Shown here: positions 48,303-56,822 of the stretch, in pieces
How the letters are laid out: each line of letters begins with the position of its first letter
How positions within the stretch are numbered: the first letter of the stretch is position 1
DNA from: Thermoanaerobacter sp049701115
GTDB lineage: Bacteria; Bacillota; Thermoanaerobacteria; Thermoanaerobacterales; Thermoanaerobacteraceae
DNA: 64,000 nt
Assembly (NCBI RefSeq): GCF_049701115.1
Contig: NZ_JBNATX010000002.1
Span: 115,408 to 179,407 of the forward strand
Direction: 5' to 3'
Made by a program: the position numbers and the translations under genes
Notes under the pieces: model-generated
Databases searched by the model: none
Told to the model about the DNA's origin: nothing
What the model saw: only the letters and a program-made list of their open reading frames with translations

Positions 48303-50480
48303 ATGAAAAAATTTATTGCTTTTTCCCTAGCAGTTGTATTTATTATTCTTTTTTCAATTTCATATTCCTTTGCTTCCAGTTCACAGTCTACAAACAAACT
48401 AGCAGTGCTTTTCATCATAGACAGAACAGGTATTGAAGAATTAAAAAAATATGACCTACCCAATATAAAGTGGTTAATGGAACATGGCTCGCTTGCCCTC
48501 ATGAATACGAGAACTGCAGGAAGTTATTCAGAACCGGCTTCTTACCTAACAATAGGCACAGGGACACGAGCAGCCGTAGGAGATATGGGAGGATTGTGTT
48601 TCAACAAAAGCGAAGCCTACGCTTATACCAGTGCAGAAAATCTGTATCGCCTTTACACAGGTAAAGAGGTTGGAGAAAACGACATAGTAAACATAGGCAT
48701 ACAAGACTTAATTTCACAGGCTTCAAACTTAAACTACACAGTAACACCAGGACTTTTAGCTCAAATTTTGAAAGACCACGGAATAAAAGTATACGTATTT
48801 GGAAATGGAGATATAAAAACTCCCTATGGAACTTCCTATAACAGATACGTAGCTTTAATAGGCATGGACAAAGAAGGCTTAGCAAAAGGAGATGTCAGTG
48901 AGTCTTTACTCATAAGAGATGAAAACAGCCCCTATATGACAAAGGCAAATTACAAAAAGCTTTATGAAAACTTTCTAAATACCAGCAAAGAAGGTGGACT
49001 TATAATAATAGACCCCGGGGACACTCTTAGAGCAGATTCATTTTCCAAATATACCACTCCATCTCTGGCAAATCATTATAAGGAAAAAGCTTTAAAAAGT
49101 GCAGATGAGTTAATTGGTAAAATCCTTAATCATATAGACCTGTCAAAGGATTTATTTATAGTTTTGTCTCCATATCCTTCTACTTCAGATATTTCTAAAA
49201 ATAATCTGATTACTCCTGTTATTGTAGCTGGCCCTTCTTTTTCCAAAGGTTTTGCTACTTCAGATACCACAAAGAGAAAGGGTATAGTCACAAATCTAGA
49301 CATAGCACCTACGATCTTGAGATATTTCGATATAACCCCCCCTGTAGAAATGTTGGGCCATCCCCTTAAAACTATACCAGGCAGCAATGCTCTTAATGGA
49401 CTTATCAAAGAGGATGAAATGATAGTATCTGTTCACAATGCAAGAACTCCTGTGCTAAAAGGCTATGCATCAATTTTTATTATTCTGTTGATTCTTTATA
49501 TAGGATTATTTTTGATGAAAAAAGAATATTTAAATTACATCTCTCCACTTTTACTGGGAGTCGTCACTGTACCATTGACTTTCTTGATTCTGCCGCTCTT
49601 TGGAGCCTTAGACCTTTACTCTAACATCATAGCTATTCTCCTCATAACAGTAGCTGTTGACTTTATAGTAATGCTTTTTTCAAAAGAAGATTTGGATAGG
49701 GTCATGATAATAAGCCTTATCACTGCTTTAGCTTTGCTAGTAGATTTGGTTCTTCATTCTCCTTTAATGAAAAATTCTCTTTTAGGTTATGATGTGATAA
49801 GCGGTGCAAGATATTATGGAATAGGCAATGAATACATGGGGGTACTCATAGGCTCCTTAATCATGGGAACCTCCTTGCTCATAGAAAAATACCCCAAAAA
49901 GATTGTAAAAACTATAACGATTATAGCCTTTATCATCGCTTTCTCTTTAATGGTATTGCCCCAATTCGGTGCCAAAGTTGGTGCCTTTATTACCGCATTT
50001 ATGGCATTTGGAACAGTAGTTTTGATGATTTTTGGCGTAAAAATCACTAAAAAACAGCTTATTTTGATGTTCATTTTGATGACAGTATTATTGACAATCA
50101 TGTTTATAGTGTCTATTTTCTGGAATACAACGACTCATATGGCACAAACCACACTAATTGTGAAGGCTGAGGGGATAAATTCTTTAGTCCAAATTTTTGC
50201 AAGAAAACTTCAGATGGAGCTAAAACTGATGAAGTATACCATATGGTCTTGGGTACTTGCAATATCCATTGTAGCTCTTTTCGTTGTATCCTACAAACCT
50301 ACAGGAATGCTTCAAGAGGCTTTTAAAAATCACAAATACATCTATGCAGGCTTCTTTGGAAGCATAGTTGGAATGCTCTTTGCATTGGGATTTAACGATG
50401 CGGGCATTGTAGCCGCTGCCACCATGTGTATTTATGCTATTCCTTCCATCCTGCTTTTGCTATTGAAAAACAGGAATTGA
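48303..50480 (+). CDS. Exported alkaline-phosphatase-fold protein fused to a membrane domain
   Basis: The 725-residue protein has a signal peptide (about residues 1-25), an extracytoplasmic alkaline-phosphatase-superfamily domain (about 30-375), and a C-terminal domain with about ten membrane helices (about 385-722). The first domain has LFIIDRTG near its start and ITPVIVAGPSFSKG and TNLDIAPTILRYF near its end, as in the superfamily. The membrane part has YYGIGNEYMGVLIG and ALGFNDAGIVAAA, motifs shared by many uncharacterised Firmicute and actinobacterial membrane proteins. It may modify a lipid or wall polymer. The ATG follows AGGGAAGG. No partner gene is evident. Confidence 0.7.
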   Translation: MKKFIAFSLAVVFIILFSISYSFASSSQSTNKLAVLFIIDRTGIEELKKYDLPNIKWLMEHGSLALMNTRTAGSYSEPASYLTIGTGTRAAVGDMGGLCFNKSEAYAYTSAENLYRLYTGKEVGENDIVNIGIQDLISQASNLNYTVTPGLLAQILKDHGIKVYVFGNGDIKTPYGTSYNRYVALIGMDKEGLAKGDVSESLLIRDENSPYMTKANYKKLYENFLNTSKEGGLIIIDPGDTLRADSFSKYTTPSLANHYKEKALKSADELIGKILNHIDLSKDLFIVLSPYPSTSDISKNNLITPVIVAGPSFSKGFATSDTTKRKGIVTNLDIAPTILRYFDITPPVEMLGHPLKTIPGSNALNGLIKEDEMIVSVHNARTPVLKGYASIFIILLILYIGLFLMKKEYLNYISPLLLGVVTVPLTFLILPLFGALDLYSNIIAILLITVAVDFIVMLFSKEDLDRVMIISLITALALLVDLVLHSPLMKNSLLGYDVISGARYYGIGNEYMGVLIGSLIMGTSLLIEKYPKKIVKTITIIAFIIAFSLMVLPQFGAKVGAFITAFMAFGTVVLMIFGVKITKKQLILMFILMTVLLTIMFIVSIFWNTTTHMAQTTLIVKAEGINSLVQIFARKLQMELKLMKYTIWSWVLAISIVALFVVSYKPTGMLQEAFKNHKYIYAGFFGSIVGMLFALGFNDAGIVAAATMCIYAIPSILLLLLKNRN

Positions 50481-50486
50481 AGTAAT

Positions 50487-50515
50487 TTGGCTAAAAGACA
50501 AATGTATGCTATAAT
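50487..50515 (+). promoter_or_regulatory. Promoter of TauE/SafE gene
   Basis: TTGGCT (50487-50492) and TATAAT (50510-50515) are separated by 17 bp, about 45 bp before the GTG start. The -35 starts just after the previous gene. Confidence 0.65.
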
Positions 50516-50561
50516 CTTTCATGCGAAAAATTTTAGCAAAAACTGAGGAGATGATGAAATA

Positions 50562-51395
50562 GTGGTTACAACTTCTCTGGAGATACTTATTTTTTCTGTG
50601 ATCGCAGGTATCTTTGGGGCTCTTTTGGGGCTGGGCGGAGGAATAATCGTAATACCCGCTCTTACACTGCTTCTGGGAGTAGACATAAGATATGCAATAG
50701 GCGCAAGTATAGTTTCTGTAATAGCCACCTCCAGCGGAGCAGCTATAGCATACGTGAGGGACAACATAACAAATCTTCGAATCGGTATGTTTCTGGAGAT
50801 CGCCACTACACTGGGAGCTATAACCGGAGCTTACATTGCAGGTTTGATAAGCTCAAAGTACCTTTACATTATTTTTGGCTTAGTTTTATTGTACTCTGCT
50901 TTAGCAATGCTCAAAAAAAGAAAGGAAGAAATACCTCAAAACGTAACCTCTCATCCTTTGGCCAAAAAACTGAATTTAGAAGGGTCTTATTTTGATAAAG
51001 TTTTGAACAAGGAAATAAAATACAAGGTAGCTGGTGTATATGAGGCCTTCAGCACAATGTACTTAGCAGGCATCCTCTCTGGACTCCTAGGAATTGGAAG
51101 TGGAGCCTTTAAAGTACTGGCAATGGACCTTTTCATGAAACTACCGATGAAAGTATCAACAGCCACCAGCAACTTCATGATAGGAGTCACTGCTGCTGCA
51201 AGCGCAGGAGTGTATTTAATGAGGGGCACAATAAATCCAGAAATTGCAGGCCCTGTAGCAATAGGAGTTTTAATAGGCGCTACATTAGGCACAAAAATCA
51301 TGGAACGTCTAAAAAATACTACAATAAGAAAAATATTTATACCTGTTTTAATCTATATTTCTCTGCAAATGCTTATCAAAGGTCTGGGGGTGTAA
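50562..51395 (+). CDS. TauE/SafE-family anion exporter
   Basis: This 277-residue membrane protein has eight or so helices and two internal repeats with GALLGLGGGIIVIPAL and GLLGIGSGAFKVLAMD, the hallmark of TauE/SafE transporters of sulfite, sulfoacetate and similar organic anions. It starts with GTG at 50562, downstream of GAGGAG with slightly long spacing. It is followed 3 bp later by a DUF1634 membrane protein; that pairing is frequent and suggests a two-component transporter. The substrate is unknown, though sulfur anions would suit this sulfur-active genome. Confidence 0.87.
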   Translation: MVTTSLEILIFSVIAGIFGALLGLGGGIIVIPALTLLLGVDIRYAIGASIVSVIATSSGAAIAYVRDNITNLRIGMFLEIATTLGAITGAYIAGLISSKYLYIIFGLVLLYSALAMLKKRKEEIPQNVTSHPLAKKLNLEGSYFDKVLNKEIKYKVAGVYEAFSTMYLAGILSGLLGIGSGAFKVLAMDLFMKLPMKVSTATSNFMIGVTAAASAGVYLMRGTINPEIAGPVAIGVLIGATLGTKIMERLKNTTIRKIFIPVLIYISLQMLIKGLGV

Positions 51396-51398
51396 AAA

Positions 51399-51788
51399 GT
51401 GGAAGAAAACAAGGAAAAAACTCTAGAAAAGGAAAATGAAGATTTAAGGAAAATGGAGCTTATAATAAGCAGGGCTCTCAACATAGGCGTAACAACAAGC
51501 GCTATAGTGATCTTTTTGGGGATTTTAATGCTCATAATAACAGGAAAAAGTGGTTATGCCCCCGGATACTACCCTACTACGCCTATTCTGATAATAAAGG
51601 GATTTCTTGCTTTAAAGCCATATGCAGTGATACTGACAGGCCTCCTTCTCCTTATACTCACTCCTGTTTTCCGGGTTGCCGTGTCAATAATTACTTTTCT
51701 ATATGAAAAAGACTATACTTATACTTTTATCACTACGCTTGTATTTATCATCCTCATAATAAGCTTTATACTTGGCAAAGTAGAATAA
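51399..51788 (+). CDS. DUF1634 membrane protein
   Basis: The 129-residue protein has a charged N-terminus (residues 1-22, rich in Glu and Lys) and three membrane helices (about 28-48, 70-95 and 103-125). The GYAPGYYPTTPILIIKGFLALKP-type loop (core GYYPTTP) is typical of DUF1634, which occurs almost always next to a TauE/SafE transporter. The GTG start at 51399 is six bases after GGGGGTG, which spans the end of the previous gene. Function is unknown; an accessory role to the exporter is inferred. Confidence 0.82.
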   Translation: MEENKEKTLEKENEDLRKMELIISRALNIGVTTSAIVIFLGILMLIITGKSGYAPGYYPTTPILIIKGFLALKPYAVILTGLLLLILTPVFRVAVSIITFLYEKDYTYTFITTLVFIILIISFILGKVE

Positions 51789-51814
51789 AATAGAGGAGCT
51801 CATTCCTCTATTTT
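51787..51814. terminator. Bidirectional terminator
   Basis: AAAATAGAGGA-GCTCAT-TCCTCTATTTT lies between the convergent DUF1634 and ricT genes, overlapping the ends of both. A T-run follows on the plus strand and an A/T-rich stretch on the minus strand. Confidence 0.85.
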
Positions 51815-52681
51815 TTCTAAATCTTCTTTGAAGAGCTCCTCCTCGTAACTCTTTTCCTCTTCTTCTACCTCCTCTATAACCTCTACTTCTTCAGGGTCAT
51901 ACTCTTTTATTATCTCAATTCCCTCTACGTTTTTCATCTTTACCTTGAGTTTGCGCCTTATTACATCGACTTCTGCTATTTTCATCTCTTTATCTCCTAC
52001 TCTTATTATGCTACCGACCTTTGGAAGTTCAGCCCTCAATTTCTCATACATTTCCTGCTCGTACTTAAGGCAACACATCAAACGTCCGCACAAACCCGAT
52101 ATTTTGGCGGGATTTAAAGAAAGATTCTGGTCTTTTGCCATTTTTATCGAAACAGGTTCGAATTCTCCAAGAAAAGTAGTACAACAAAGAGGTCTACCAC
52201 ATGGCCCTAAGCCTCCTATTATTTTTGCTTCATCCCTTACACCTATCTGTCTTAATTCTATTCTCATCCTGAATACAGAAGCCAGATCTTTTACCAGTTC
52301 TCTGAAGTCCACTCTTCCATCTGCAGTAAAGTAAAATATTACCTTTGTATTGTCAAAAGTGTACTCTACATCTACAAGATTCATCTCAAGGCCATGCTCT
52401 TCTATCTTTTTAAGACATATTTCAAAAGCTTGAGCTTCTTTCTTTTTATTTTCATGATAATGCTCTATATCTTCTGGAGTTGCGATTCGTATAACTTTCT
52501 TAAGAGGCGCCACAATCTCTTCTTCAGGGACCTCTTTGATTCCTACTACAACTTCCCCAAATTCTATGCCTCTTATGGTCTCCACAATCACCTTATCGCC
52601 AACTTTTATAGGCAAATCTCCCGGGTCAAAATAGTATATCTTGCCTGCTTTTTTAAATCTAACTCCAACAACTGTTACCAA
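51800..52681 (-). CDS. ricT: RicT/YaaT (PSP1 domain) protein
   Basis: In B. subtilis RicT acts with RicA and RicF as an Fe-S-containing complex that helps RNase Y mature mRNAs and affects sporulation. The 293-residue protein has the PSP1 domain and two cysteine-rich motifs GPCGRPLCCTTF and GLCGRLMCCLKYE, where cluster ligands lie. The C-terminal 25 residues are highly acidic. The start is TTG at 52679-52681, nine bases after GGGGG, 2 bp after holB. The order tmk-yaaQ-yaaR-holB-yaaT is conserved with Bacillus. RicA and RicF are not in the window. Confidence 0.92.
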   Translation of the reverse strand: MVTVVGVRFKKAGKIYYFDPGDLPIKVGDKVIVETIRGIEFGEVVVGIKEVPEEEIVAPLKKVIRIATPEDIEHYHENKKKEAQAFEICLKKIEEHGLEMNLVDVEYTFDNTKVIFYFTADGRVDFRELVKDLASVFRMRIELRQIGVRDEAKIIGGLGPCGRPLCCTTFLGEFEPVSIKMAKDQNLSLNPAKISGLCGRLMCCLKYEQEMYEKLRAELPKVGSIIRVGDKEMKIAEVDVIRRKLKVKMKNVEGIEIIKEYDPEEVEVIEEVEEEEKSYEEELFKEDLEKIEE

Positions 52682-52683
52682 GG

Positions 52684-53655
52684 TTACTGACCCCCTAAAA
52701 TATCCAAAAGTAAATTCTCCACAGCCAATTGATAATTAATATTGCTATCAAGCTGCAAATTAAGTTGCTCTATTTTGTTGATTATATTACTTAATCTCTC
52801 AAAGGTCAATTCCTCTGACAATTTTTTTATAAAATTAGAAAAATCTACGTTTCTTATAAATCGCAAATCTTCTGTAGTTTTATAAACCAGAACATCTCTT
52901 AAGAGAGAGATAAAAATCCTTAAAATTTCTTCTATATGCTCTTTGTTCTGCTCAAAAAACTCATATTCATCCAGTACTTCAAATCCTTTTTTCTGAAAAA
53001 TCCTTTCAAGTTCAGAAAGCGTATTGCTGCGCAATTTTTTATATTCCTCCTCCACAAGCCTATTAGCTTCACCAAAATTTCCATCCGCAAGGTGGGCTAA
53101 AATCGCAGCTTCTTCCTCTTTTACACCTTTTTCATCTACCAGATATTCTTTTATTACTTCTTCCCTTTCCTTTTTAAATCTTATTATATTGCATCGAGAT
53201 ACTACAGTAGGCAAAAGCAATTCCGCACGAGGGGAAATCAAGATAAAAAGTCCATAGGAAGGAGGCTCTTCTAAAGTTTTAAGAAAGGCATTTTGAGCCG
53301 CAGTAGTCATTTTATCGGCCCTGTCAATTATAAATATTTTTTTAAAAGACTCATAAGGCTTTATGTTTATCTCCCCATTTATATACCTTATAGTATCTAC
53401 CTTTATGGCATCACCTTCTGGCTCTATTACAAAGACATCTGGATGGCTCTTTTTCATCATCTTAAGACAGGAACTGCAAGCAAAACAAGGTTTTTTGTCA
53501 CTTTTGCAATTTACCATCATTGCAAAGTACTCCGCCAAAAACCTTTTTCCAAGGCCCTCTTCACCAACAAATAAATAGGCGTTAGAGATTTTACCTTTAC
53601 TTACTATATTGTTAAACACTTTCAACACATCTTCGTGCCCATATACCTTAACCAA
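52684..53655 (-). CDS. holB: DNA polymerase III delta-prime subunit
   Basis: HolB is part of the clamp loader. The 323-residue AAA+ protein has GEEGLGKRFLAEYFA in the P-loop position, a zinc motif CFACSSCLKM, IIDRADKMTTAAQNAFLKTLEEPP, and the sensor-1 region SRCNIIRF. The start is TTG after AAGGTG with seven-base spacing. It lies between yaaR and ricT. The degenerate P-loop is usual for delta-prime, which has no ATPase activity of its own. Confidence 0.93.
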   Translation of the reverse strand: MVKVYGHEDVLKVFNNIVSKGKISNAYLFVGEEGLGKRFLAEYFAMMVNCKSDKKPCFACSSCLKMMKKSHPDVFVIEPEGDAIKVDTIRYINGEINIKPYESFKKIFIIDRADKMTTAAQNAFLKTLEEPPSYGLFILISPRAELLLPTVVSRCNIIRFKKEREEVIKEYLVDEKGVKEEEAAILAHLADGNFGEANRLVEEEYKKLRSNTLSELERIFQKKGFEVLDEYEFFEQNKEHIEEILRIFISLLRDVLVYKTTEDLRFIRNVDFSNFIKKLSEELTFERLSNIINKIEQLNLQLDSNINYQLAVENLLLDILGGQ

Positions 53656-53666
53656 TTTTCATCACC

Positions 53667-54107
53667 TTACGAGTAAATGTCGACAAGAAGACCCCTTATA
53701 TCATCTATCATCTTTAAAAGTTCTATCTTCTTGGATTCCTTTAAAAATTCCTCTGTTAATTTTTCAAGTTCTTCATCCACCTTTTCTACCAATGAATATA
53801 TCCTTTTTCTTCCTCTTAAATCTACATGTTCTTTTTTAGTATATTTTAGCATATTTGATGTCGCTTCCTGTAAAAACTTTTTTACGAGTTTTTTGTACCT
53901 AAGGAGGTCCTTCAAATTTAGATTTTCTTTTAACTTGTCTGCAGCCTCATCTATCTCGGACAAAATTTCAGATAACCTCTCCTTATAGACCTTATCAAGT
54001 TCTTTTTCAAAAGCTTCATTGAATTTTCGACCTACCTTATACGTCTTTGAAACCTCATTTTTCACTTCACTAATTACTTTTGAAGGTCTTACTTCATTAA
54101 CCCTCAT
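53667..54107 (-). CDS. yaaR: YaaR family (DUF327) protein
   Basis: The 146-residue protein is almost entirely alpha-helical with many Glu and Lys residues and no membrane segment. The block LNLKDLLRYKKLVKKFLQEA and the end KIELLKMIDDIRGLLVDIYS match the DUF327/YaaR family. The position between yaaQ and holB is as in Bacillus. The ATG at 54105-54107 follows AAGGGTG. Function is unknown. Confidence 0.88.
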   Translation of the reverse strand: MRVNEVRPSKVISEVKNEVSKTYKVGRKFNEAFEKELDKVYKERLSEILSEIDEAADKLKENLNLKDLLRYKKLVKKFLQEATSNMLKYTKKEHVDLRGRKRIYSLVEKVDEELEKLTEEFLKESKKIELLKMIDDIRGLLVDIYS

Positions 54108-54120
54108 GGCAAACACCCTT

Positions 54121-54450
54121 TTATATCCTGAAAAATTTTTCTACATCTAAAACAAACACTGTAGCACCACCAATCGTCACCTCAACTGCCTGTGGAAGGA
54201 ATATGTCAGTAGCACCTCCCATGGGAGTAGGAGAAGTTATTATTCTATCACGAGTCTTACACTTTTTTTCTATTATGCTTATGACATCCTCTAGTTTGTC
54301 GTCCTCCACCCCTATTATTAAAGTGGTGTTGCCGGACCTCAGAAATCCACCCGTTGAGGCAATTCTCGTAAAACTAAATCCTCCCTCTGTAAGCCCATCC
54401 ATGAGCCTTCTTACATCTTCATCTTGCACAATTGCAAGAACCAGCTTCAT
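54121..54450 (-). CDS. darA: PII-like cyclic-di-AMP receptor DarA/PstA
   Basis: DarA (YaaQ/PstA) is a trimeric PII-like protein that binds cyclic di-AMP and signals to unknown partners. The 109-residue protein has IVQDEDVRRLMDGLTEGGFS, the STGGFLRSGNTTLIIGVED ligand-binding part and the GGATVFVLDVEKF end, all typical. It lies between tmk and yaaR as in B. subtilis. Its presence implies cyclic di-AMP signalling in this organism. Confidence 0.93.
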   Translation of the reverse strand: MKLVLAIVQDEDVRRLMDGLTEGGFSFTRIASTGGFLRSGNTTLIIGVEDDKLEDVISIIEKKCKTRDRIITSPTPMGGATDIFLPQAVEVTIGGATVFVLDVEKFFRI

Positions 54451-54462
54451 GATATCGCCCCC

Positions 54463-55074
54463 TTAAAGATATTTTTCTAACACATGTAGTATCATTTTGT
54501 GAACTTCTTGTACTTCTTTCATCCCGTCTATTAAAATAAAACGGTCTGGAAACTCTTTTACAAGTTCAAGGTATCCTTCTCTTACCTTCTTGTGAAATTC
54601 ATAGTCTTCACCTTCAAGCCTATCTGCTTTTTTACCCCTGCGCCTTTTTATAGCTTCCTCCGGAGTTATATCTATATACAGTGTGATGTCAGGAAAAATC
54701 CCCTTAGTGGCTATTTCATTAACAATCCTAACCTTATTCAATTCCAATCCTCTGGCATACCCTTGATACACATATGAACTATCTACAAATCTATCTACTA
54801 TAACTATTTGCCCCTTAGAAAGAGCAGGTATTATTTTTTCTTCCACCAACTGTGCTCTGGAAGATGCATAAAGAAGCATCTCTGTCACCGGAAAAATCAG
54901 ATTTTCCCTATCAAGCAAGATCTCTCGAATCTTTTCTCCTACTCTTGTACCTCCTGGCTCTCTTAAGACAAGCAAGTCATATCCTTTTTTATTAAGATGT
55001 TCCTCTAGAAGTTTTACTTGTGTAGTTTTACCACACCCATCTATTCCCTCAAAACTTATGAATTTACCCTTCAT
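54463..55074 (-). CDS. tmk: Thymidylate kinase
   Basis: Tmk converts dTMP to dTDP. The 203-residue protein has the P-loop FEGIDGCGKTTQ, the DR(F/Y) motif VDRFVDSSYVYQGYARGL, and the LID region IKRRRGKKADRLEGEDYEF. The ATG overlaps the upstream decarboxylase stop by four bases (ATGA), so the two genes are coupled as yaaO-tmk are in Bacillus. Confidence 0.97.
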   Translation of the reverse strand: MKGKFISFEGIDGCGKTTQVKLLEEHLNKKGYDLLVLREPGGTRVGEKIREILLDRENLIFPVTEMLLYASSRAQLVEEKIIPALSKGQIVIVDRFVDSSYVYQGYARGLELNKVRIVNEIATKGIFPDITLYIDITPEEAIKRRRGKKADRLEGEDYEFHKKVREGYLELVKEFPDRFILIDGMKEVQEVHKMILHVLEKYL

Positions 55075-56492
55075 ATTTCACACACCGAAAGTAAATTATT
55101 CTGTATACCTAAAATCTTAATACCTTTATTATACAATACTTCTATATATTTTACCACATCTTTTTCTATCCTCTCCCCTGGTGACAAAATAGGCACTCCT
55201 GGAGGATACGGTATGACAAAGTCTCCTGCAACAAATCCTTCTGCCTCCATAAAATTAACTTTTTTCTTGCTTTTTATAATTGCTTCTGATGGTATAAAAA
55301 CCATCTCTGGAAGAGAAGGAAAACCCTCCATCCTTTTAATAGAAACTTCCTTTCTTTTATTTTTAGAAAGCCTTTTTAGACCCTCTAAAAGTCTGCCTAT
55401 GCTTCTCTCATCATCTCCTACTGTAATCATGGCTAATATGTTAAACATATCGAACATTTCAATCTGTATATTGCATTCTTCTCTCAAGAATTCTTCAGCT
55501 TCAGCGCCATTTATACCAAGATTTTTCACACTTATCGTAAGCTTCGTCACATCAAAATCCACAACTCCATATTTCCCTACAATATCCTCCCCTAAACATC
55601 TAATTCCTTCTATATTGTCAATCTCCTTCCTAACATAAGAAGCCAGCTGGATTACCTTTTGAAGCTGCTCCTTTCCTTCTTTTTCCATGTATTCCCTTGC
55701 AAGATCGATGGAAGACATTAGTATATAAGAAGGAGAGGTGGATTGAAAAAGACTTAAAGAGTATCTCAACCTGTCTACATCTACTCTCTCGGAATTTAGG
55801 TGTAACACAGAAGTCTGTGTAAAAGAGGTAAGGGTCTTATGGAGGCTTTGAATGACAATATCGGCTCCCGCTTTTATAGAAGAGAGTGGCAAATCCTCTG
55901 AAAAAGGAAAATGAGCCCCATGAGCTTCATCCACAATTAAAATTTTCCCATACTTATGCACAATATCCACAATTTTTTGAATATCACTGCAAAACCCATA
56001 ATAATTGGGATACGTAACAACAACAGCTTTTACATCCCTTTCCTTTTGCAAAACATCTTCCAATTTCCTCACATCAATACCCATCGCAATCCCATTCTCA
56101 TAATCTATCTCAGGCAATAAATAGAAAGGAATGGAATGAGTAAGCACAATCCCATTATACACAGCCTTGTGAGAATTCCTCATTACAAGCACTCTGTCTC
56201 CTGGATTTAGCACTGCATACATAGATGCATATATCCCAGCAGTACTTCCGTTCACCAAAAAGAAAGCTTCTTTTGACCCAAAAGCCTGAGCTAAAAGTCT
56301 TTCAGCTTCGAGAATTGGCCCCTCCGGGTTGTGAAGATTGTCAAGTCCTGGCAACTCCGTTAAATCGATTTTCGCCAAGTTTTCAACATACTTTTTAGGC
56401 AGAACTTTCCCCTGTTTATGCCCAGGCATGTGAAAAGGAACTGTCCCTCTTTTCACATATTTTAAAAGAGCATCGTATAAAGGAGCGGTCAT
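55071..56492 (-). CDS. yaaO: Orn/Lys/Arg decarboxylase family (YaaO-like)
   Basis: This PLP-dependent amino acid decarboxylase of fold type I has 473 residues. The pyridoxal lysine is in QSLHKTLTSFTQ, the cofactor Asp is in IVDEAHGAHFPF, and the N-terminal PFHMPGHKQG is typical of the biosynthetic, shorter Firmicute form. The C-terminal domain has VIPYPPGVPILSPGE. The substrate could be lysine, arginine or ornithine; sequence alone does not decide. It is followed by tmk with a 4-bp overlap and preceded by gin. Confidence 0.92.
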   Translation of the reverse strand: MTAPLYDALLKYVKRGTVPFHMPGHKQGKVLPKKYVENLAKIDLTELPGLDNLHNPEGPILEAERLLAQAFGSKEAFFLVNGSTAGIYASMYAVLNPGDRVLVMRNSHKAVYNGIVLTHSIPFYLLPEIDYENGIAMGIDVRKLEDVLQKERDVKAVVVTYPNYYGFCSDIQKIVDIVHKYGKILIVDEAHGAHFPFSEDLPLSSIKAGADIVIQSLHKTLTSFTQTSVLHLNSERVDVDRLRYSLSLFQSTSPSYILMSSIDLAREYMEKEGKEQLQKVIQLASYVRKEIDNIEGIRCLGEDIVGKYGVVDFDVTKLTISVKNLGINGAEAEEFLREECNIQIEMFDMFNILAMITVGDDERSIGRLLEGLKRLSKNKRKEVSIKRMEGFPSLPEMVFIPSEAIIKSKKKVNFMEAEGFVAGDFVIPYPPGVPILSPGERIEKDVVKYIEVLYNKGIKILGIQNNLLSVCEI

Positions 56493-56549
56493 AGTATACC
56501 TCCAAAAATATTTTTCATTTTCATTATACCATAAAAAAAAAGGCCGGTT

Positions 56550-56762
56550 TTACGTCCAGCCTTCATATCCAATCTCTTTTATGTAGTCTTCCCATATGTC
56601 AATCATCTTCTGTCTGTAAAACTCGTACTCTTCATCAAAAGGAGATAAATTAACTAACTTCTTTTGACAATCTTCACATATAAACTTCCCCAGCACATCT
56701 ATACCTTCTGAGACCTCTTTATTGCACACAAAACACTTCTGCTTGCTAGCTATAACCTCCAT
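56550..56762 (-). CDS. csfB: Anti-sigma-G factor Gin (CsfB)
   Basis: Gin inhibits sigma-G and, in part, sigma-E during sporulation. The product of about 70 residues has the zinc motif CFVCNKEVSEG and CEDC with the KFICEDCQKK context and the following YEFYRQKMIDIW, matching B. subtilis CsfB. The location just before yaaO-tmk is also as in Bacillus, although xpaC and yaaN are missing. The start is taken as the ATG at 56760-56762; longer in-frame starts exist. A GGGAATAATT sequence upstream resembles a sigma-F -10 element but the -35 is poor. Confidence 0.78.
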   Translation of the reverse strand: MEVIASKQKCFVCNKEVSEGIDVLGKFICEDCQKKLVNLSPFDEEYEFYRQKMIDIWEDYIKEIGYEGWT

Positions 56763-56822
56763 CTGGCACACCACTTTCAATATTATTCTAATAGAATTAT
56801 TCCCTATTTATTGAAAAATATT

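Noticed and set aside
55018..55638. 206-codon plus-strand open frame across tmk and yaaO
   Set aside because: It is antisense to two well-supported genes, has no ribosome site and a low-complexity Ser/Ile-rich translation typical of shadow frames.
56763..56822. Sigma-F promoter for gin
   Set aside because: GGGAATAATT fits the -10 but the -35 (GAATA) has a mismatch and the spacer is 14 bp, too short for a confident call; it is mentioned in the gene entry only.
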